Shown: positions 38,862 through 53,262, counted from the first letter of the stretch. The stretch: 64,000 nucleotides of DNA from Chryseomicrobium excrementi (GCF_002798305.1 NZ_PCGR01000003.1:308997-372996); one strand, 5' to 3'. The notes: a model not told the origin generated them from the sequence alone. Program-made: numbers and translations.

Positions 38862-39722
38862 ATGCGGATCAGCACATACAAAGTCCCCAGCACCAAATCC
38901 ATTCGTTTAAAAGACTATCCCACTACCGAAGATAAGAAAAAAGAGAATGAACACATAAGAGATACAGTCATTCCAGATTTGGTGAAACAGATGAAATCCC
39001 TCCATCACCGATTACACGCTGAAGAGAAACATGGTATTCTCGTTGTTTTGCAAGCTATGGATGCAGCAGGGAAGGATGAAGCTATTAGCTACATCTTCTC
39101 CAACTTAAGTGCGCAAGGACTCAAAACTACCACTCTAGGGAAACCGTCGGAGGACGAGAAATCAAAAGATTATTTGCGGCGAATCCAAGAAGGTTTGCCT
39201 AGCAGGGGCCAGATTGGCATTCTGAATCGATCTCATTATGAAGAAGTCATTGCTCCTCGTATTCATGATCTATTAGAAGAAGGAGACATTCCTTCACATG
39301 CTGACAAACGTTCTATATGGAAGATGCGATACCGTCAAATAAATGATTATGAAAAATACCTCTATGAAAACGGCATTCATATTGTAAAGTTCTTCTTTCA
39401 CATGTCGAAAGAGGAGCAGAAAGACAGATTGCTCGAACGAATGAAAAATCCAGAGAAACATTGGGAGTTTTCATTTGCCGATGTAGAAGAAAGAGAGCAC
39501 TGGGATGACTATCATAAAATTTTTGAAGAAATGCTAAATCATACGTCCACCAGCTACTGTCCTTGGTATGTGTTGCCGGCAGATGATGAATGGCATAGTA
39601 GACGTCTTGTGACAGAAATCATGATTCAGTTAATGGAAAAGTTAGATCCGAAATATCCAACGTTTACGGGAGAAGATTTAAAACGATTGAAGAAGGAAAT
39701 TAAAAAGCTTGAGAGTGAGTGA
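38862..39722 (+). CDS. PPK2-family polyphosphate kinase
   Basis: A 286-residue cytoplasmic kinase using inorganic polyphosphate to phosphorylate nucleotides. The Walker A-like loop is MDAAGKDEA (66-74). The Walker B-like motif RSHYEEV is at 123-129, and the lid RYRQINDYEKYL is near 161-172. Which nucleotide (AMP, ADP, GDP) is used cannot be told. GAGGAGG lies 12 nt before the ATG. It sits between tuf and rpsJ, where Bacillus has an unrelated gene, so this looks like an insertion. The hairpin after it closes the unit. Confidence 0.88.
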   Translation: MRISTYKVPSTKSIRLKDYPTTEDKKKENEHIRDTVIPDLVKQMKSLHHRLHAEEKHGILVVLQAMDAAGKDEAISYIFSNLSAQGLKTTTLGKPSEDEKSKDYLRRIQEGLPSRGQIGILNRSHYEEVIAPRIHDLLEEGDIPSHADKRSIWKMRYRQINDYEKYLYENGIHIVKFFFHMSKEEQKDRLLERMKNPEKHWEFSFADVEEREHWDDYHKIFEEMLNHTSTSYCPWYVLPADDEWHSRRLVTEIMIQLMEKLDPKYPTFTGEDLKRLKKEIKKLESE

Positions 39723-39725
39723 AAG

Positions 39726-39752
39726 TGTCGCCGATTTCGGCGGCATTTTCTT
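39726..39752 (+). terminator. Terminator of the PPK2 gene
   Basis: TGTCGCCG (39726-39733) pairs with CGGCGGCA (39738-39745), followed by TTTTCTTT. The rest of 39753-39920 holds nothing I recognise. Confidence 0.75.
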
Positions 39753-39920
39753 TGGGAGGCGCAAAGATTCGACAATAAATTCGTTAAGCTCAGCCATTGG
39801 AAGAAGAATTTCGATACTTAAATCGGTCTGTTTGGTCATTGTGTCGAGCGGTTCAATCACCTATCGAATTATGGAACTTCCTCACCGCACAAAAGCATCT
39901 TACAATAGCAATCACTCTTG

Positions 39921-39949
39921 TTGACACGTCTAAATACCCGTGCTATCAT
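39921..39949 (+). promoter_or_regulatory. Promoter of the antiporter gene
   Basis: TTGACA (39921-39926), 17-bp spacer, TATCAT (39944-39949), about 78 bp before the ATG. Confidence 0.75.
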
Positions 39950-40027
39950 AGCATTTGTTACTTTAATACTCTACTTGTTTAGCAGATTAAAGCATTAATC
40001 ATTTCTATCTAGAAAAGAGGAAATTCC

Positions 40028-41838
<1,811 letters not shown>

Positions 41839-41883
41839 TGGTAGAAAAATAAAAAAACAAACAATTAACAGGAGGTGTGACGA

Positions 41884-42513
41884 ATGACCAAAGGAATCTT
41901 AGGTAGAAAAATCGGTATGACGCAAGTATTTGCTGAGAACGGTGATCTAATCCCTGTAACTGTAATCCAAGCTACTCCAAACGTAGTTTTACAAAAGAAG
42001 ACAGTTGACACGGATGGCTACGAAGCGATCCAGTTAGGTTTTGAAGATAAGCGTGAAAAGCTTTCTAACAAACCAGCTAAAGGACACGTAGCAAAAGCGG
42101 ACACTGCTCCTAAGCGCTTCATCCGCGAGTTCCGCGGACTTAATACTGCTGATTACGAGGTTGGTCAAGTAGTCAATGTAGAAAGTTTCGCTGAAGGCGA
42201 TGTAATCGATGTAACAGGTGTAACAAAAGGTAAAGGTTTCCAAGGTGTAATTAAACGCCACGGACAATCTCGCGGCCCGATGTCTCACGGTTCTCGTTAC
42301 CACCGTCGTCCGGGTTCAATGGGTCCAGTTGCTCCGAACCGTGTATTCAAACAAAAGAAATTACCTGGTCAAATGGGTGGAAACACAGTAACAATCCAAA
42401 ACTTACAAGTTGTGAAGATTGATGCTGAGCGTAACCTTCTATTAGTAAAAGGTAATGTTCCTGGTTCTCGTAAATCATTAGTAGTTGTTAAAGCTGCTAT
42501 TAAATCGAAATAA
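41884..42513 (+). CDS. rplC: 50S ribosomal protein L3
   Basis: A 209-residue L3 near the peptidyl transferase centre. The long internal loop ([20 protein letters not shown]...RPGSMG) is intact. GGAGGTG precedes the ATG. Confidence 0.97.
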   Translation: MTKGILGRKIGMTQVFAENGDLIPVTVIQATPNVVLQKKTVDTDGYEAIQLGFEDKREKLSNKPAKGHVAKADTAPKRFIREFRGLNTADYEVGQVVNVESFAEGDVIDVTGVTKGKGFQGVIKRHGQSRGPMSHGSRYHRRPGSMGPVAPNRVFKQKKLPGQMGGNTVTIQNLQVVKIDAERNLLLVKGNVPGSRKSLVVVKAAIKSK

Positions 42514-42538
42514 TCTTTGAAGAAAGGAGGAAACAGGA

Positions 42539-43162
42539 ATGGCAAAAGTTAAAGTTGTAAATTTAACAGGTGCTGAAGTTGGTGAAATCGAATTAAGCGA
42601 CAAAGTATTCGGTATCGAACCAAACGAATCAGTACTGTTTGAAGCAATTATTGCGCAACGTGCTTCTCTACGCCAAGGTAACCACAAAGTGAAAGGTCGC
42701 TCTGAGGTATCTGGTGGTGGACGTAAGCCATGGCGTCAAAAAGGAACTGGCCGTGCTCGTCAAGGGTCTATCCGCTCTCCACAATGGCGTGGCGGTGGTA
42801 TCGTATTCGGTCCAGTACCACGTAGCTACAGCTACAAATTACCGAAAAAAGTTCGTCGCTTAGCTCTTCTTTCAGCGTTATCTTCTAAAGTACGTGAAGA
42901 AAGCTTTGTAGTCGTGGATGCATTATCATTCGATGCACCAAAAACAAAAGACTTTGCTAAAGTATTGAAAGATCTTTCAATCGCTAAAAAAGCATTGTTC
43001 GTTACTGCTGATCTAGATGAGAACGTAGCATTATCTGCTCGTAACTTAGCTGGTATCACAGTACTTCCTGCTTCTGGCATCAATGTTCTTGATCTTGTTG
43101 GACATGATCAATTAGTTATGACGAAAGCAGCTGTAGAAAAAGTGGAGGAGGTGCTTGGATAA
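42539..43162 (+). CDS. rplD: 50S ribosomal protein L4
   Basis: A 207-residue L4 lining the exit tunnel. The loop [20 protein letters not shown] reaches the macrolide region and looks wild type. In several bacteria L4 represses its own operon. The stop overlaps the rplW start by one base (TAATG). Confidence 0.97.
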   Translation: MAKVKVVNLTGAEVGEIELSDKVFGIEPNESVLFEAIIAQRASLRQGNHKVKGRSEVSGGGRKPWRQKGTGRARQGSIRSPQWRGGGIVFGPVPRSYSYKLPKKVRRLALLSALSSKVREESFVVVDALSFDAPKTKDFAKVLKDLSIAKKALFVTADLDENVALSARNLAGITVLPASGINVLDLVGHDQLVMTKAAVEKVEEVLG

Positions 43163-43446
43163 TGGAAGCACGTGATATTATTAAACGTCCGGTCATTACC
43201 GAGCGTTCTTCTGAACTAATGGGCGATAAGAAGTACACTTTCGAAGTGGACACTCGCGCAACAAAAACAAACGTGAAAAGCGCTGTAGAAGAAATCTTTG
43301 GTGTTGAAGTTGCGAAAGTAAACATCATGAACTACAAAGGGAAATTCAAACGCGTTGGCCGTTTCGGCGGATTCACAAACAAACGTCGTAAAGCAATCGT
43401 TACATTGACTGCTGACAGCAAAGAAATCGAATTATTCGAGATCTAA
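43162..43446 (+). CDS. rplW: 50S ribosomal protein L23
   Basis: A 94-residue L23, docking site for trigger factor and SRP at the tunnel exit. The conserved [20 protein letters not shown] segment is present. Overlaps rplD by one base. Confidence 0.97.
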   Translation: MEARDIIKRPVITERSSELMGDKKYTFEVDTRATKTNVKSAVEEIFGVEVAKVNIMNYKGKFKRVGRFGGFTNKRRKAIVTLTADSKEIELFEI

Positions 43447-43484
43447 TCTTATAGAAGAGTTAAAACCAAGAAGGAGGGAAAAAA

Positions 43485-44315
43485 ATGGCGATTAGAAAGT
43501 ATAAACCGACCACAAACGGACGTCGTAACATGACTAGTCTTGATTATGCTGAAATCACAACAAACAAGCCTGAGAAATCATTGCTTGCACCTGTGAAGCG
43601 TAAAGGCGGCCGTAACAACCAAGGTAAAATTACTGTTCGTCATCACGGTGGCGGTCACAAGCGTCAATACCGTATCATCGATTTCAAACGCAACAAAGAT
43701 GGCATTCCAGGCCGCGTTGCTACAATCGAGTATGATCCAAACCGCTCTGCGAATATCGCATTAATCAACTATGTTGATGGAGAAAAACGTTACATCTTAG
43801 CACCAAAAGGATTAGTAGTAGGTATGGAAATCGTATCTGGTCCTGAAGCGGATATTAAAGTAGGTAACGCGTTACCACTTGAAAACATCCCTATGGGTTC
43901 TACAATCCACAACATCGAAATGAAACCTGGTAAAGGTGGACAGCTAGTACGTTCTGCTGGTACATCTGCACAAGTTTTAGGTCGTGAAGGGAAGTACGTA
44001 ATCGTACGTCTTCAATCTGGTGAAGTTCGTCTTATCCTAGGTGTTTGCCGTGCAACTATCGGTGAAGTAGGAAACGAACAACACGAACTAGTAAACATCG
44101 GTAAAGCAGGTCGTTCACGCTGGTTAGGTAAACGCCCAACTGTACGTGGATCTGTAATGAACCCGAACGATCACCCACACGGTGGTGGTGAAGGTCGTAC
44201 ACCAATCGGACGTAAGTCTCCAATGTCTCCATGGGGTAAACCAACTCTAGGAGCGAAGACTCGTAAGAAGAAAAACAAATCCGACAAAATGATCATTCGT
44301 CGTCGTAAAAAATAA
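43485..44315 (+). CDS. rplB: 50S ribosomal protein L2
   Basis: A 276-residue L2, needed for subunit joining and peptidyl transfer. The C-terminal [13 protein letters not shown] loop carries the critical histidine. AAGGAGGG precedes the ATG. Confidence 0.97.
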   Translation: MAIRKYKPTTNGRRNMTSLDYAEITTNKPEKSLLAPVKRKGGRNNQGKITVRHHGGGHKRQYRIIDFKRNKDGIPGRVATIEYDPNRSANIALINYVDGEKRYILAPKGLVVGMEIVSGPEADIKVGNALPLENIPMGSTIHNIEMKPGKGGQLVRSAGTSAQVLGREGKYVIVRLQSGEVRLILGVCRATIGEVGNEQHELVNIGKAGRSRWLGKRPTVRGSVMNPNDHPHGGGEGRTPIGRKSPMSPWGKPTLGAKTRKKKNKSDKMIIRRRKK

Positions 44316-44372
44316 AGTGGTTAAACTGCGGTTCGTAGGAGCCGTAGTGGAATCACTAAGGGAGGTTCCAAA

Positions 44373-44651
44373 ATGGGTCGTAGCTTGAAAAAAGGACCTT
44401 TTGTAGACGATCACTTAATGAAAAAAGTGGACGCTCAGAAGGACAGTGAGAAAAAGTCAGTAATCAAAACTTGGTCTCGCCGCTCTACAATTTTCCCATC
44501 ATTCATCGGTCAAACGATTGCAGTCTACGATGGTCGTAAACACGTGCCTGTATACGTAACTGAAGATATGGTTGGACACAAATTAGGCGAGTTCGCACCA
44601 ACACGTGCTTATAAAGGTCACGGTGCTGACGATAAGAAAACAAGACGCTAA
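44373..44651 (+). CDS. rpsS: 30S ribosomal protein S19
   Basis: A 92-residue S19 of the 30S head. Conserved [12 protein letters not shown] at the N-terminus and [15 protein letters not shown] near the end. GGGAGG precedes the ATG. Confidence 0.97.
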   Translation: MGRSLKKGPFVDDHLMKKVDAQKDSEKKSVIKTWSRRSTIFPSFIGQTIAVYDGRKHVPVYVTEDMVGHKLGEFAPTRAYKGHGADDKKTRR

Positions 44652-44671
44652 TTGAGAGGAGGTAACACCAC

Positions 44672-45016
44672 ATGGCACAAGCTAAAGCAGTTGCTAGAAC
44701 AGTGCGCATTGCTCCTCGTAAAGTACGATTAGTCGTTGATTTGATCCGAGGTAAGCAAGTTGGCGAAGCTGTTGCAATTTTGAACCACACACCACGTTCT
44801 GCATCACTAGTTGTGGAGAAAGTTTTAAAATCTGCAGTCGCTAACGCAGAGCACAACTATGATTTAGACATTAATAGCTTAGTAGTATCTGAGGTCTTCG
44901 TTGATGAAGGTCCAACATTAAAACGTTTCCGTCCACGTGCACAAGGTCGTGCGAGTGCGATCAACAAACGTACTAGCCACATCACTGTAGTGGTATCTGA
45001 GAAGAAGGAGGGATAA
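44672..45016 (+). CDS. rplV: 50S ribosomal protein L22
   Basis: A 114-residue L22. The beta-hairpin loop ([19 protein letters not shown]), which lines the exit tunnel and is altered in macrolide-resistant strains, appears normal. Stop is 3 bp before rpsC. Confidence 0.97.
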   Translation: MAQAKAVARTVRIAPRKVRLVVDLIRGKQVGEAVAILNHTPRSASLVVEKVLKSAVANAEHNYDLDINSLVVSEVFVDEGPTLKRFRPRAQGRASAINKRTSHITVVVSEKKEG

Positions 45017-45019
45017 TTC

Positions 45020-45676
45020 GTGGGTCAAAAGGTCAATCCAATAGGGTTACGCGTAGGTATTATTCGTGATTGGGAATCTAAATGGTTCGCTGAAAAAGAA
45101 TACGCTACACTCTTACACGAAGATTTGAAAATTCGTAAATTCATCGACACACGTCTAAAAGACGCGTCTGTTTCTAAAGTAGAAATCGAGCGTGCTGCAA
45201 AACGTGTGAACATTACAATTCACACTGCGAAGCCAGGTATGGTAATCGGTAAAGGTGGTACAGAAGTTGAAGCTGTACGTAAATCTTTAAACGAACTTAC
45301 TGGCAAGCGTGTACACATCAACATCGTTGAAATCAAACGCGCGGATCTAGATGCGAAATTAGTCGCTGAAGGAATTGCACGCCAACTTGAAGGCCGTGTA
45401 TCTTTCCGTCGTGCACAAAAACAAGCTATCCAACGCACAATGCGTGCTGGCGCACAAGGGATCAAAACGCAAGTTTCTGGTCGTCTAGGTGGAGCTGACA
45501 TCGCACGTGCTGAACATTACAGCGAAGGTACTGTTCCACTTCATACACTTCGTGCTGATATCGATTACGCACACGCTGAAGCTGATACTACTTATGGTAA
45601 GTTAGGCGTTAAAGTATGGATCTACCGTGGAGAAGTCCTTCCTACTAAGAAGAACTCTGAGGAAGGAGGCAACTAA
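45020..45676 (+). CDS. rpsC: 30S ribosomal protein S3
   Basis: A 218-residue S3 with a KH RNA-binding domain (GMVIGKGG near residues 73-80) at the mRNA entry site. GTG start at 45020 follows AAGGAGGG and matches family N-termini ([10 protein letters not shown]). Confidence 0.97.
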   Translation: MGQKVNPIGLRVGIIRDWESKWFAEKEYATLLHEDLKIRKFIDTRLKDASVSKVEIERAAKRVNITIHTAKPGMVIGKGGTEVEAVRKSLNELTGKRVHINIVEIKRADLDAKLVAEGIARQLEGRVSFRRAQKQAIQRTMRAGAQGIKTQVSGRLGGADIARAEHYSEGTVPLHTLRADIDYAHAEADTTYGKLGVKVWIYRGEVLPTKKNSEEGGN

Positions 45677-45677
45677 T

Positions 45678-46302
<625 letters not shown>

Positions 46303-46320
46303 TAAAGGAGGTTTTCAAGC

Positions 46321-46584
46321 ATGACTGAGCGTAACCAACGCAAAGTGTATACAGGCCGAGTGGTTTCAGACAAAATGGACAAGACTGTAACAGTTCAAGT
46401 TGAAACTTACAAAAAGCACAAGTTATACGGTAAGCGTGTAAAATATTCAAAGAAATTTAAAGCGCATGATGAAATGAACGAAGCTCAAGTAGGAGATATC
46501 GTACGCATCATGGAAACTCGCCCGCTGTCAGCTACAAAACGTTTCCGTTTAGTGGAAGTTGTAGAAAAAGCGGTTATTATCTAA
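46321..46584 (+). CDS. rpsQ: 30S ribosomal protein S17
   Basis: An 87-residue S17, primary 16S 5'-domain binder with an OB fold. Signature [14 protein letters not shown] and the [22 protein letters not shown] block are present. AAAGGAGG precedes the ATG. Last gene of the classical S10 set. Confidence 0.97.
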   Translation: MTERNQRKVYTGRVVSDKMDKTVTVQVETYKKHKLYGKRVKYSKKFKAHDEMNEAQVGDIVRIMETRPLSATKRFRLVEVVEKAVII

Positions 46585-46625
46585 TAAAATTCGGAACGAT
46601 TTATTTCCGGAAGGAGGTAACCTAA

Positions 46626-46994
46626 ATGATCCAACAAGAGAGTCGTATGAAAGTTGCTGACAACTCAGGTGCACGTGAAGTTTTAACTATTAAAGTTCTT
46701 GGTGGTACTGGACGTAAGACTGCTAACATCGGCGATATCGTCGTATGTACAGTTAAGAAAGCAACACCAGGTGGCGTTGTCAAGAAAGGTGACGTTGTTA
46801 AAGCGGTAATCGTTCGCACGAAGAGCGGAGTTCGCCGTAAAGACGGTACGTACATCAAATTTGATGAGAACGCTTGTGTCATCATCAAAGACGACAAAGG
46901 ACCTCGTGGAACTCGTATTTTCGGACCAGTTGCACGTGAACTACGTGACAGCAATTTCATGAAAATCGTATCTTTAGCTCCAGAAGTTCTTTAA
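46626..46994 (+). CDS. rplN: 50S ribosomal protein L14
   Basis: A 122-residue L14 contacting the 30S subunit; also the binding site of the silencing factor RsfS. The start [17 protein letters not shown] and the [20 protein letters not shown] block are typical. First gene of the spc set. Confidence 0.97.
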   Translation: MIQQESRMKVADNSGAREVLTIKVLGGTGRKTANIGDIVVCTVKKATPGGVVKKGDVVKAVIVRTKSGVRRKDGTYIKFDENACVIIKDDKGPRGTRIFGPVARELRDSNFMKIVSLAPEVL

Positions 46995-47029
46995 TTACGA
47001 GATAGTGCCAATCAAGGAGGTGCGACAGA

Positions 47030-47338
47030 ATGCATGTAAAAAAAGGCGATAAAGTCATGGTAATCTCAGGGAAAGACAAAGGGAAAACAGGTGTGATCCT
47101 TTCAGCGTTTCCTAAGAAAGACCGCGTGCTAGTTGAAGGTGTAAACATCGTCAAAAAGCACACTAAGCCAAATCAAGCAAATCCACAAGGTGGAATTGTT
47201 GAACAAGAAGCTGCCATTCACGTATCAAACGTTATGTTGATCGACCCTAAATCTGGGGAACCAACACGCGTAGGTTACAAAATGGAAGACGGTAAAAAAG
47301 TTCGTGTTGCTAAAAAATCTGGTGAAATCATTAAATAA
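47030..47338 (+). CDS. rplX: 50S ribosomal protein L24
   Basis: A 102-residue L24 with an N-terminal KOW motif ([19 protein letters not shown]). It initiates 50S assembly. AAGGAGGTG precedes the ATG. Confidence 0.97.
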   Translation: MHVKKGDKVMVISGKDKGKTGVILSAFPKKDRVLVEGVNIVKKHTKPNQANPQGGIVEQEAAIHVSNVMLIDPKSGEPTRVGYKMEDGKKVRVAKKSGEIIK

Positions 47339-47364
47339 GCTAAATGAAGAAGGGAGGTACACAC

Positions 47365-47904
47365 ATGAACCGCCTAAAAGAAAAGTTTGTTAACGAAGTT
47401 ACTCCTGCTCTAATGAGCAAGTTTGAATATACATCTGTTATGCAGGTGCCAAAAGTAGACAAAATCGTGATCAACATGGGTGTGGGCGACGCTGTCCAAA
47501 ACACAAAATCACTTGATGCTGCTGTTGAAGAACTGCAAACAATCGCTGGTCAAAAACCAGTAATCACTAAAGCTAAAAAATCTATCGCCGGCTTCCGTCT
47601 TCGTGAAGGTATGCCAATCGGTGCGAAAGTTACATTACGCGGTGAGCGTATGTATGACTTCTTGGATAAATTAATCTCAATCTCACTTCCACGTGTACGT
47701 GACTTCCGTGGTGTTTCTAAAAAAGCATTCGACGGTCGCGGAAACTACACTTTAGGTGTGAAAGAGCAATTAATCTTCCCTGAAATCGATTTTGACAAAG
47801 TATCTAAAGTCCGCGGTATGGACATCGTAATTGTAACAACTGCGAACTCTGATGAAGAAGCTCGCGAGTTATTGACACAATTCGGTATGCCATTCCAAAA
47901 GTAA
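47365..47904 (+). CDS. rplE: 50S ribosomal protein L5
   Basis: A 179-residue L5 carrying 5S rRNA in the central protuberance. ATG 47365 ([12 protein letters not shown]) follows GGGAGGT; an ATG seven codons earlier overlaps the ribosome site. Confidence 0.97.
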   Translation: MNRLKEKFVNEVTPALMSKFEYTSVMQVPKVDKIVINMGVGDAVQNTKSLDAAVEELQTIAGQKPVITKAKKSIAGFRLREGMPIGAKVTLRGERMYDFLDKLISISLPRVRDFRGVSKKAFDGRGNYTLGVKEQLIFPEIDFDKVSKVRGMDIVIVTTANSDEEARELLTQFGMPFQK

Positions 47905-47911
47905 ATAATAG

Positions 47912-48109
<198 letters not shown>

Positions 48110-48138
48110 TCCCCTAAACTGGGAAGGAGGTAAATGTA

Positions 48139-48537
48139 ATGACAATGTCAGATCCAATTGCAGATATGCTGACTCGCATTCGTAATGCGAATATGGTTCG
48201 TCACGAGAAACTAGAAGTGCCTGCTTCAAACTTGAAGAAGGAAATCGCTGAAATTCTAAAGCGTGAAGGTTTCGTCCGTGATGTTGAGTATGTAGAAGAT
48301 AGCAAACAAGGTATCATTCGTATCTTCTTGAAATACGGTCAAAATAACGAACGCGTTATCACTGGCTTAAAACGTATTTCAAAACCAGGTCTTCGCGTTT
48401 ACGCGAAAACTAACGATGTTCCTAAAGTTCTTAACGGACTAGGTATCGCTTTAATTTCTACTTCACAAGGTCTTGTAACAGATAAAGAAGCTCGTGCTAA
48501 ACAAGTTGGCGGAGAAGTCGTCGCTTACGTTTGGTAA
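48139..48537 (+). CDS. rpsH: 30S ribosomal protein S8
   Basis: A 132-residue S8, central-domain 16S binder. Starts [21 protein letters not shown] 48139 with GGAGG upstream gives the Bacillus length. Normal C-terminus (GGEVVAYVW). Confidence 0.97.
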   Translation: MTMSDPIADMLTRIRNANMVRHEKLEVPASNLKKEIAEILKREGFVRDVEYVEDSKQGIIRIFLKYGQNNERVITGLKRISKPGLRVYAKTNDVPKVLNGLGIALISTSQGLVTDKEARAKQVGGEVVAYVW

Positions 48538-48567
48538 TCAGTAACAAATGAATGGAGGTGCAACAGC

Positions 48568-49107
48568 ATGTCTCGCGTAGGTAAAAAAGTTATCGAAGTA
48601 CCAGCTAACGTTACCTTGACAATTGCAGATGACAATACGGTCACTGTTAAGGGTCCTAAAGGTGAGTTAACTCGTACGTTCAACCAAGATATGAAGATCG
48701 AACAAGAAGGTACTACACTTTCTGTAGTTCGTCCATCTGAATCAAAAGAACACCGTACAATCCACGGAACGACTCGTGCGTTACTAGCTAACATGATCAC
48801 AGGCGTTTCTGAAGGATTCTCACGCGGTTTAGAATTAGTTGGGGTAGGTTACCGTGCACAATTACAAGGGAAGAAACTTGTTCTAAACGTAGGTTACTCT
48901 CACCCAGTTGAATTCACACCTGAAGACGGTCTTGAAATCGAAGTTCCTTCAAATACGAAGGTAATCGTTAAAGGGATCAGCAAAGAACGCGTTGGAGCAT
49001 TAGCTTCAAACATCCGTCAAGTACGTCCTCCAGAGCCTTATAAAGGTAAAGGGATTCGTTATGAAGGCGAAAACGTTCGTCGTAAAGAAGGTAAAACAGG
49101 TAAATAA
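48568..49107 (+). CDS. rplF: 50S ribosomal protein L6
   Basis: A 179-residue L6 near the factor-binding site, with two related domains and the C-terminal [16 protein letters not shown] motif. GGAGGTG precedes the ATG. Confidence 0.97.
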   Translation: MSRVGKKVIEVPANVTLTIADDNTVTVKGPKGELTRTFNQDMKIEQEGTTLSVVRPSESKEHRTIHGTTRALLANMITGVSEGFSRGLELVGVGYRAQLQGKKLVLNVGYSHPVEFTPEDGLEIEVPSNTKVIVKGISKERVGALASNIRQVRPPEPYKGKGIRYEGENVRRKEGKTGK

Positions 49108-49138
49108 TGCTCGTAAGCATTAGAAAGGAGTGACCACT

Positions 49139-49498
49139 GTGATTACGAAACAAGATAAAAATCAAGTTCGTAAGAAACGTCATGCACGTGTTCGTACAAA
49201 AATCACGGGAACTGCTGAGCGTCCACGCTTAAACGTATACCGTTCTAATCAACACATTTATGCACAATTGATTGATGATGCTTCTGGTGTTACACTAGCT
49301 AGCGCTTCAACAATGGAAAAAGACTTTGACGGTGCTACAGGTAATGTAGAAGCTGCAGCTAAAGTTGGCGAAGCAATCGCAAAACGCGCTGCAGAGAAGA
49401 ACGTTACTAATGTTGTATTTGACCGTGGAGGTTACTTATATCATGGACGTGTGAAAGCATTAGCGGATGCTGCACGCGAAAATGGCTTAGAATTTTAA
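49139..49498 (+). CDS. rplR: 50S ribosomal protein L18
   Basis: A 119-residue 5S-rRNA-binding protein. GTG 49139 ([14 protein letters not shown]) is chosen over GTG 49130 because the AAAGGAG site ends at the latter. [21 protein letters not shown] is the diagnostic C-terminal block. Confidence 0.96.
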   Translation: MITKQDKNQVRKKRHARVRTKITGTAERPRLNVYRSNQHIYAQLIDDASGVTLASASTMEKDFDGATGNVEAAAKVGEAIAKRAAEKNVTNVVFDRGGYLYHGRVKALADAARENGLEF

Positions 49499-49519
49499 GA
49501 AGAAGGAGGGACATACATC

Positions 49520-50020
49520 ATGCGTGCTATTGACCCAAACAAATTTGAATTCGAAGAACGCGTAGTAACTATCAACCGTGTTGCTAAGGTTGTAAAAGGT
49601 GGACGTCGTTTCCGCTTTACAGCATTAGTCGTTGTTGGTGACAAAAACGGACATGTTGGATTCGGTACTGGTAAAGCGCAAGAAGTTCCAGATGCGATCC
49701 GCAAAGCTGTTGAAGACGCGAAGAAAAACTTAATCGAAGTACCAATGGTAGAAGGAACTACACCTCACCAAGTGCTTGGCCGTTTCGGCGCTGGTTCGAT
49801 CTTAATCAAACCTGCTGCACCTGGTACAGGAGTAATCGCTGGTGGACCAGTACGTGCTGTACTTGAGTTAGCTGGTATTACGGATATTCTTTCTAAATCA
49901 CTAGGTTCTAACACACCAATCAACATGGTTCGTGCTACTGTTGAAGGTTTAACACAACTGAAACGTGCTGAGGATGTTGCAAAGCTACGTGGTAAATCTG
50001 TGGAAGAACTATTAGGATAA
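49520..50020 (+). CDS. rpsE: 30S ribosomal protein S5
   Basis: A 166-residue S5 controlling decoding accuracy. The N-terminal [18 protein letters not shown] loop, site of spectinomycin-resistance changes, looks wild type. GGAGGG lies upstream of the ATG. Confidence 0.97.
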   Translation: MRAIDPNKFEFEERVVTINRVAKVVKGGRRFRFTALVVVGDKNGHVGFGTGKAQEVPDAIRKAVEDAKKNLIEVPMVEGTTPHQVLGRFGAGSILIKPAAPGTGVIAGGPVRAVLELAGITDILSKSLGSNTPINMVRATVEGLTQLKRAEDVAKLRGKSVEELLG

Positions 50021-50034
50021 GGGGGGAATTGACA

Positions 50035-50217
50035 ATGGCAAACAAATTAGAAATCACCCTAACTAAAAGTTTGATCGGTTCAAAGCCTAACCAACGTAAA
50101 GTTGCGGAAGCACTTGGTCTTCGTAAGATGCACCAAACAGTTGAACACCAAGACAACGCTGCAATTCGTGGTATGATCACGAAAGTAGCACACTTAGTCA
50201 CAGTTAACGAGAAGTAA
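50035..50217 (+). CDS. rpmD: 50S ribosomal protein L30
   Basis: A 60-residue L30. ATG 50035 after GGGGGGAA; an in-frame TTG two codons upstream is possible but less likely. Family signature [21 protein letters not shown]. Confidence 0.96.
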   Translation: MANKLEITLTKSLIGSKPNQRKVAEALGLRKMHQTVEHQDNAAIRGMITKVAHLVTVNEK

Positions 50218-50251
50218 TTCTCTGATTTTACAATTAAGGAGGTGCCACCAG

Positions 50252-50692
50252 TTGAAACTACATGAGTTAAAACCAGCTGAAGGTTCACGTAAAGAACGCA
50301 ACCGCGTAGGTCGTGGTACAGGTTCTGGTAATGGTAAAACTTCGGGTAAAGGTCACAAAGGGCAAAACGCTCGTTCTGGCGGTGGAGTACGCCCAGGATT
50401 TGAGGGTGGACAAAACCCATTGTTCCGTCGTTTACCAAAACGTGGATTTACAAACATTAACCGTAAAGAATATGCTGTAGTCAACCTAGATGCGCTTAAC
50501 CGTTTCGAAGAGGGCACAGAAGTTACACCTGCTCTTCTTATTGAAACAGGTGTAGTGAGCAAAGAAAGATCTGGAATCAAGATCCTTGGTAACGGAACTC
50601 TTGACAAAAAGCTTTCTGTTCAAGCTCACAAGTTCTCTGCTTCTGCTAAAGAAGCGATTGAGAATGCCGGCGGATCCGTCGAGGTGATTTAA
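50252..50692 (+). CDS. rplO: 50S ribosomal protein L15
   Basis: A 146-residue L15 with a basic glycine-rich N-terminal arm. TTG start ([17 protein letters not shown]) after AAGGAGGTG. The stop overlaps the secY ATG by one base, coupling them. Confidence 0.97.
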   Translation: MKLHELKPAEGSRKERNRVGRGTGSGNGKTSGKGHKGQNARSGGGVRPGFEGGQNPLFRRLPKRGFTNINRKEYAVVNLDALNRFEEGTEVTPALLIETGVVSKERSGIKILGNGTLDKKLSVQAHKFSASAKEAIENAGGSVEVI

Positions 50693-51984
50693 TGTTTCAA
50701 ACAATCTCTAACTTTATGCGTGTGCGAGATATTAGAAATAAAATTCTATTCACGTTAGCAATGCTTGTCATCTTCCGTCTGGGAACGTTCATTCCAGTAC
50801 CAAACGTAGATGCAGACGTCCTACGTGCATCAGATGAATTAGGAATCATTGGATTCCTAAACATCTTCGGTGGAGGGGCGTTGGTTAACTTCTCAATCCT
50901 TGCGATGGGAATCATGCCATACATCACCGCATCCATCATTGTGCAACTCTTGCAAATGGATGTTGTCCCTAAATTTACTGAGTGGGCAAAACAAGGTGAA
51001 GTCGGTCGACGGAAACTTGCGCAATTCACTCGTTATTTCACAATCGTATTAGCGTTCATTCAAGCGATCGCCATGTCTTACGGGTTCAACCGTATGTACG
51101 GTGGTCAACTGATTCAAGACGACGGCGTAATGACTTATGTGGTTATTGCTATCGTATTGACTGCAGGTACAGCATTCTTGCTGTGGATTGGTGAGCAAAT
51201 TACAGCACACGGAGTAGGTAACGGGATTTCCATTATCATCTTCGCAGGTATCGTAGCTGCGATTCCAACAGCAGTGAACCAGATCTACGCAACGCAAATT
51301 GAAGGAGCGGGCGATGCCCTATTCATCAATATTGCTATTCTCGCATTAATTTTATTGGCAATTATCGCAGTTACTGTGGGTGTTATTTACATCCAGCAGG
51401 CACTACGTAAAATTCCAATTCAATATGCAAAACGTGTTGCAGGCTCCTCTCAAACAGGCGGTCAGCAAACACACTTACCATTAAAAGTTAACGCGGCGGG
51501 AGTCATCCCAGTAATTTTCGCCTCTGCGTTTCTAATGGCGCCACAATCATTGACGTTGTTCTTCGGTACCAACTCGGTTACAGAAGCAATGACACGTGTC
51601 CTTGATTACACGCAGCCAATCGGTATGGTACTCTTTGTTGCTTTGATCGTTGCCTTCACATACTTCTATGCATTCATTCAGGTGAATCCAGAGAATATGG
51701 CAGACAACTTGAAGAAGCAAGGGGCATACATTCCGGGGATTCGTCCAGGAAGCCAGACGCAAGATTACTTAACAACTGTCCTCTACCGCTTAACATTTGT
51801 CGGAGCTATTTTCTTAGCAGTGATTTCAATCATGCCATTGTTATTCATTGAATTTGCTGGGTTGCCACAATCTGCGCAAATCGGTGGAACAAGCTTGATC
51901 ATCGTTGTTGGGGTAGCACTAGAGACAATGAAACAGCTAGAGTCACAGCTTGTGAAGCGTCACTATAAAGGGTTTATGAAGTAA
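50692..51984 (+). CDS. secY: Preprotein translocase subunit SecY
   Basis: A 430-residue core of the Sec channel with ten membrane helices. Plug-region and lateral-gate sequences are intact (MGIMPYITASIIVQLLQMD; cytoplasmic loop FGKK-like PENMADNLKKQGAYIPGIRPG). Overlaps rplO by one base. Confidence 0.97.
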   Translation: MFQTISNFMRVRDIRNKILFTLAMLVIFRLGTFIPVPNVDADVLRASDELGIIGFLNIFGGGALVNFSILAMGIMPYITASIIVQLLQMDVVPKFTEWAKQGEVGRRKLAQFTRYFTIVLAFIQAIAMSYGFNRMYGGQLIQDDGVMTYVVIAIVLTAGTAFLLWIGEQITAHGVGNGISIIIFAGIVAAIPTAVNQIYATQIEGAGDALFINIAILALILLAIIAVTVGVIYIQQALRKIPIQYAKRVAGSSQTGGQQTHLPLKVNAAGVIPVIFASAFLMAPQSLTLFFGTNSVTEAMTRVLDYTQPIGMVLFVALIVAFTYFYAFIQVNPENMADNLKKQGAYIPGIRPGSQTQDYLTTVLYRLTFVGAIFLAVISIMPLLFIEFAGLPQSAQIGGTSLIIVVGVALETMKQLESQLVKRHYKGFMK

Positions 51985-52701
<717 letters not shown>

Positions 52702-52757
52702 CCCCGGTTCTTGTCTTCGGACGTCCGGGTGGTATGCAACAAGAAACATGTTTTTCT

Positions 52758-52802
52758 CGAGAGCTGCAAAAGCATATTGCGCCCGGTATACGAACGGATG
52801 AT
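52758..52802 (+). pseudogene. map: Fragment of methionine aminopeptidase (map remnant)
   Basis: Reading from 52758, the peptide RELQKHIAPGIRTDD matches the segment around residue 30 of bacterial MetAP (typical: EELKKHIKPGITT). The frame stops at 52830 and no metal-binding Asp/His region of MetAP is found between adk and infA, a 305-bp gap instead of about 750 bp or more. Apart from this fragment and the infA promoter, I recognise nothing in the gap. A functional copy should exist elsewhere because MetAP is essential. Confidence 0.6.
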
Positions 52803-52809
52803 AGGTTAG

Positions 52810-52839
52810 TGTACAACTGCCTATTGGAAGGGGTATAAT
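52810..52839 (+). promoter_or_regulatory. Putative promoter of infA
   Basis: TGTACA (52810-52815), 18-bp spacer, TATAAT (52834-52839). Located in the map remnant, so it may compensate for the altered operon. Confidence 0.5.
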
Positions 52840-53006
52840 GGGTTTCGTGGAAGCATCGATTGCTTTATGCGAAGCCTTACGAGTGTCTTTCGAACATCTC
52901 TCATGCTTTCCAGACATATGCTCTCAGCAGACGATCGTACCTGTATGAAGCAACAGAACAGCGAATGGGCTTCGGCTTGATTTGTATAAGAAGGGAGACT
53001 GGGTTG

Positions 53007-53225
53007 ATGGCGAAAGATGATGTAATTGAAGTCGAAGGAACAGTGGTTGAGACTTTGCCAAATGCTATGTTCAAGGTAGAACTTGAGAATGGTCATACTA
53101 TTTTGGCGCACGTTTCTGGCAAGATCCGGATGCACTTTATTCGTATTCTTCCTGGAGACAAAGTCACAATTGAACTATCTCCTTATGATTTAACTCGCGG
53201 TCGTATTACGTACCGTTTTAAATAA
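53007..53225 (+). CDS. infA: Translation initiation factor IF-1
   Basis: A 72-residue OB-fold factor binding the 30S A site. ATG 53007 ([13 protein letters not shown]) follows AAGGGAG. A 49-codon upstream extension lacks similarity and is rejected. Confidence 0.97.
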   Translation: MAKDDVIEVEGTVVETLPNAMFKVELENGHTILAHVSGKIRMHFIRILPGDKVTIELSPYDLTRGRITYRFK

Positions 53226-53262
53226 TCTTTTGCACTCCGGACTATTAAGGAGGTTAGGTTAG

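Noticed and set aside
52860..53006. N-terminal extension of IF-1
   Set aside because: IF-1 is about 72 residues; the upstream codons have no similarity and a good ribosome site precedes ATG 53007.
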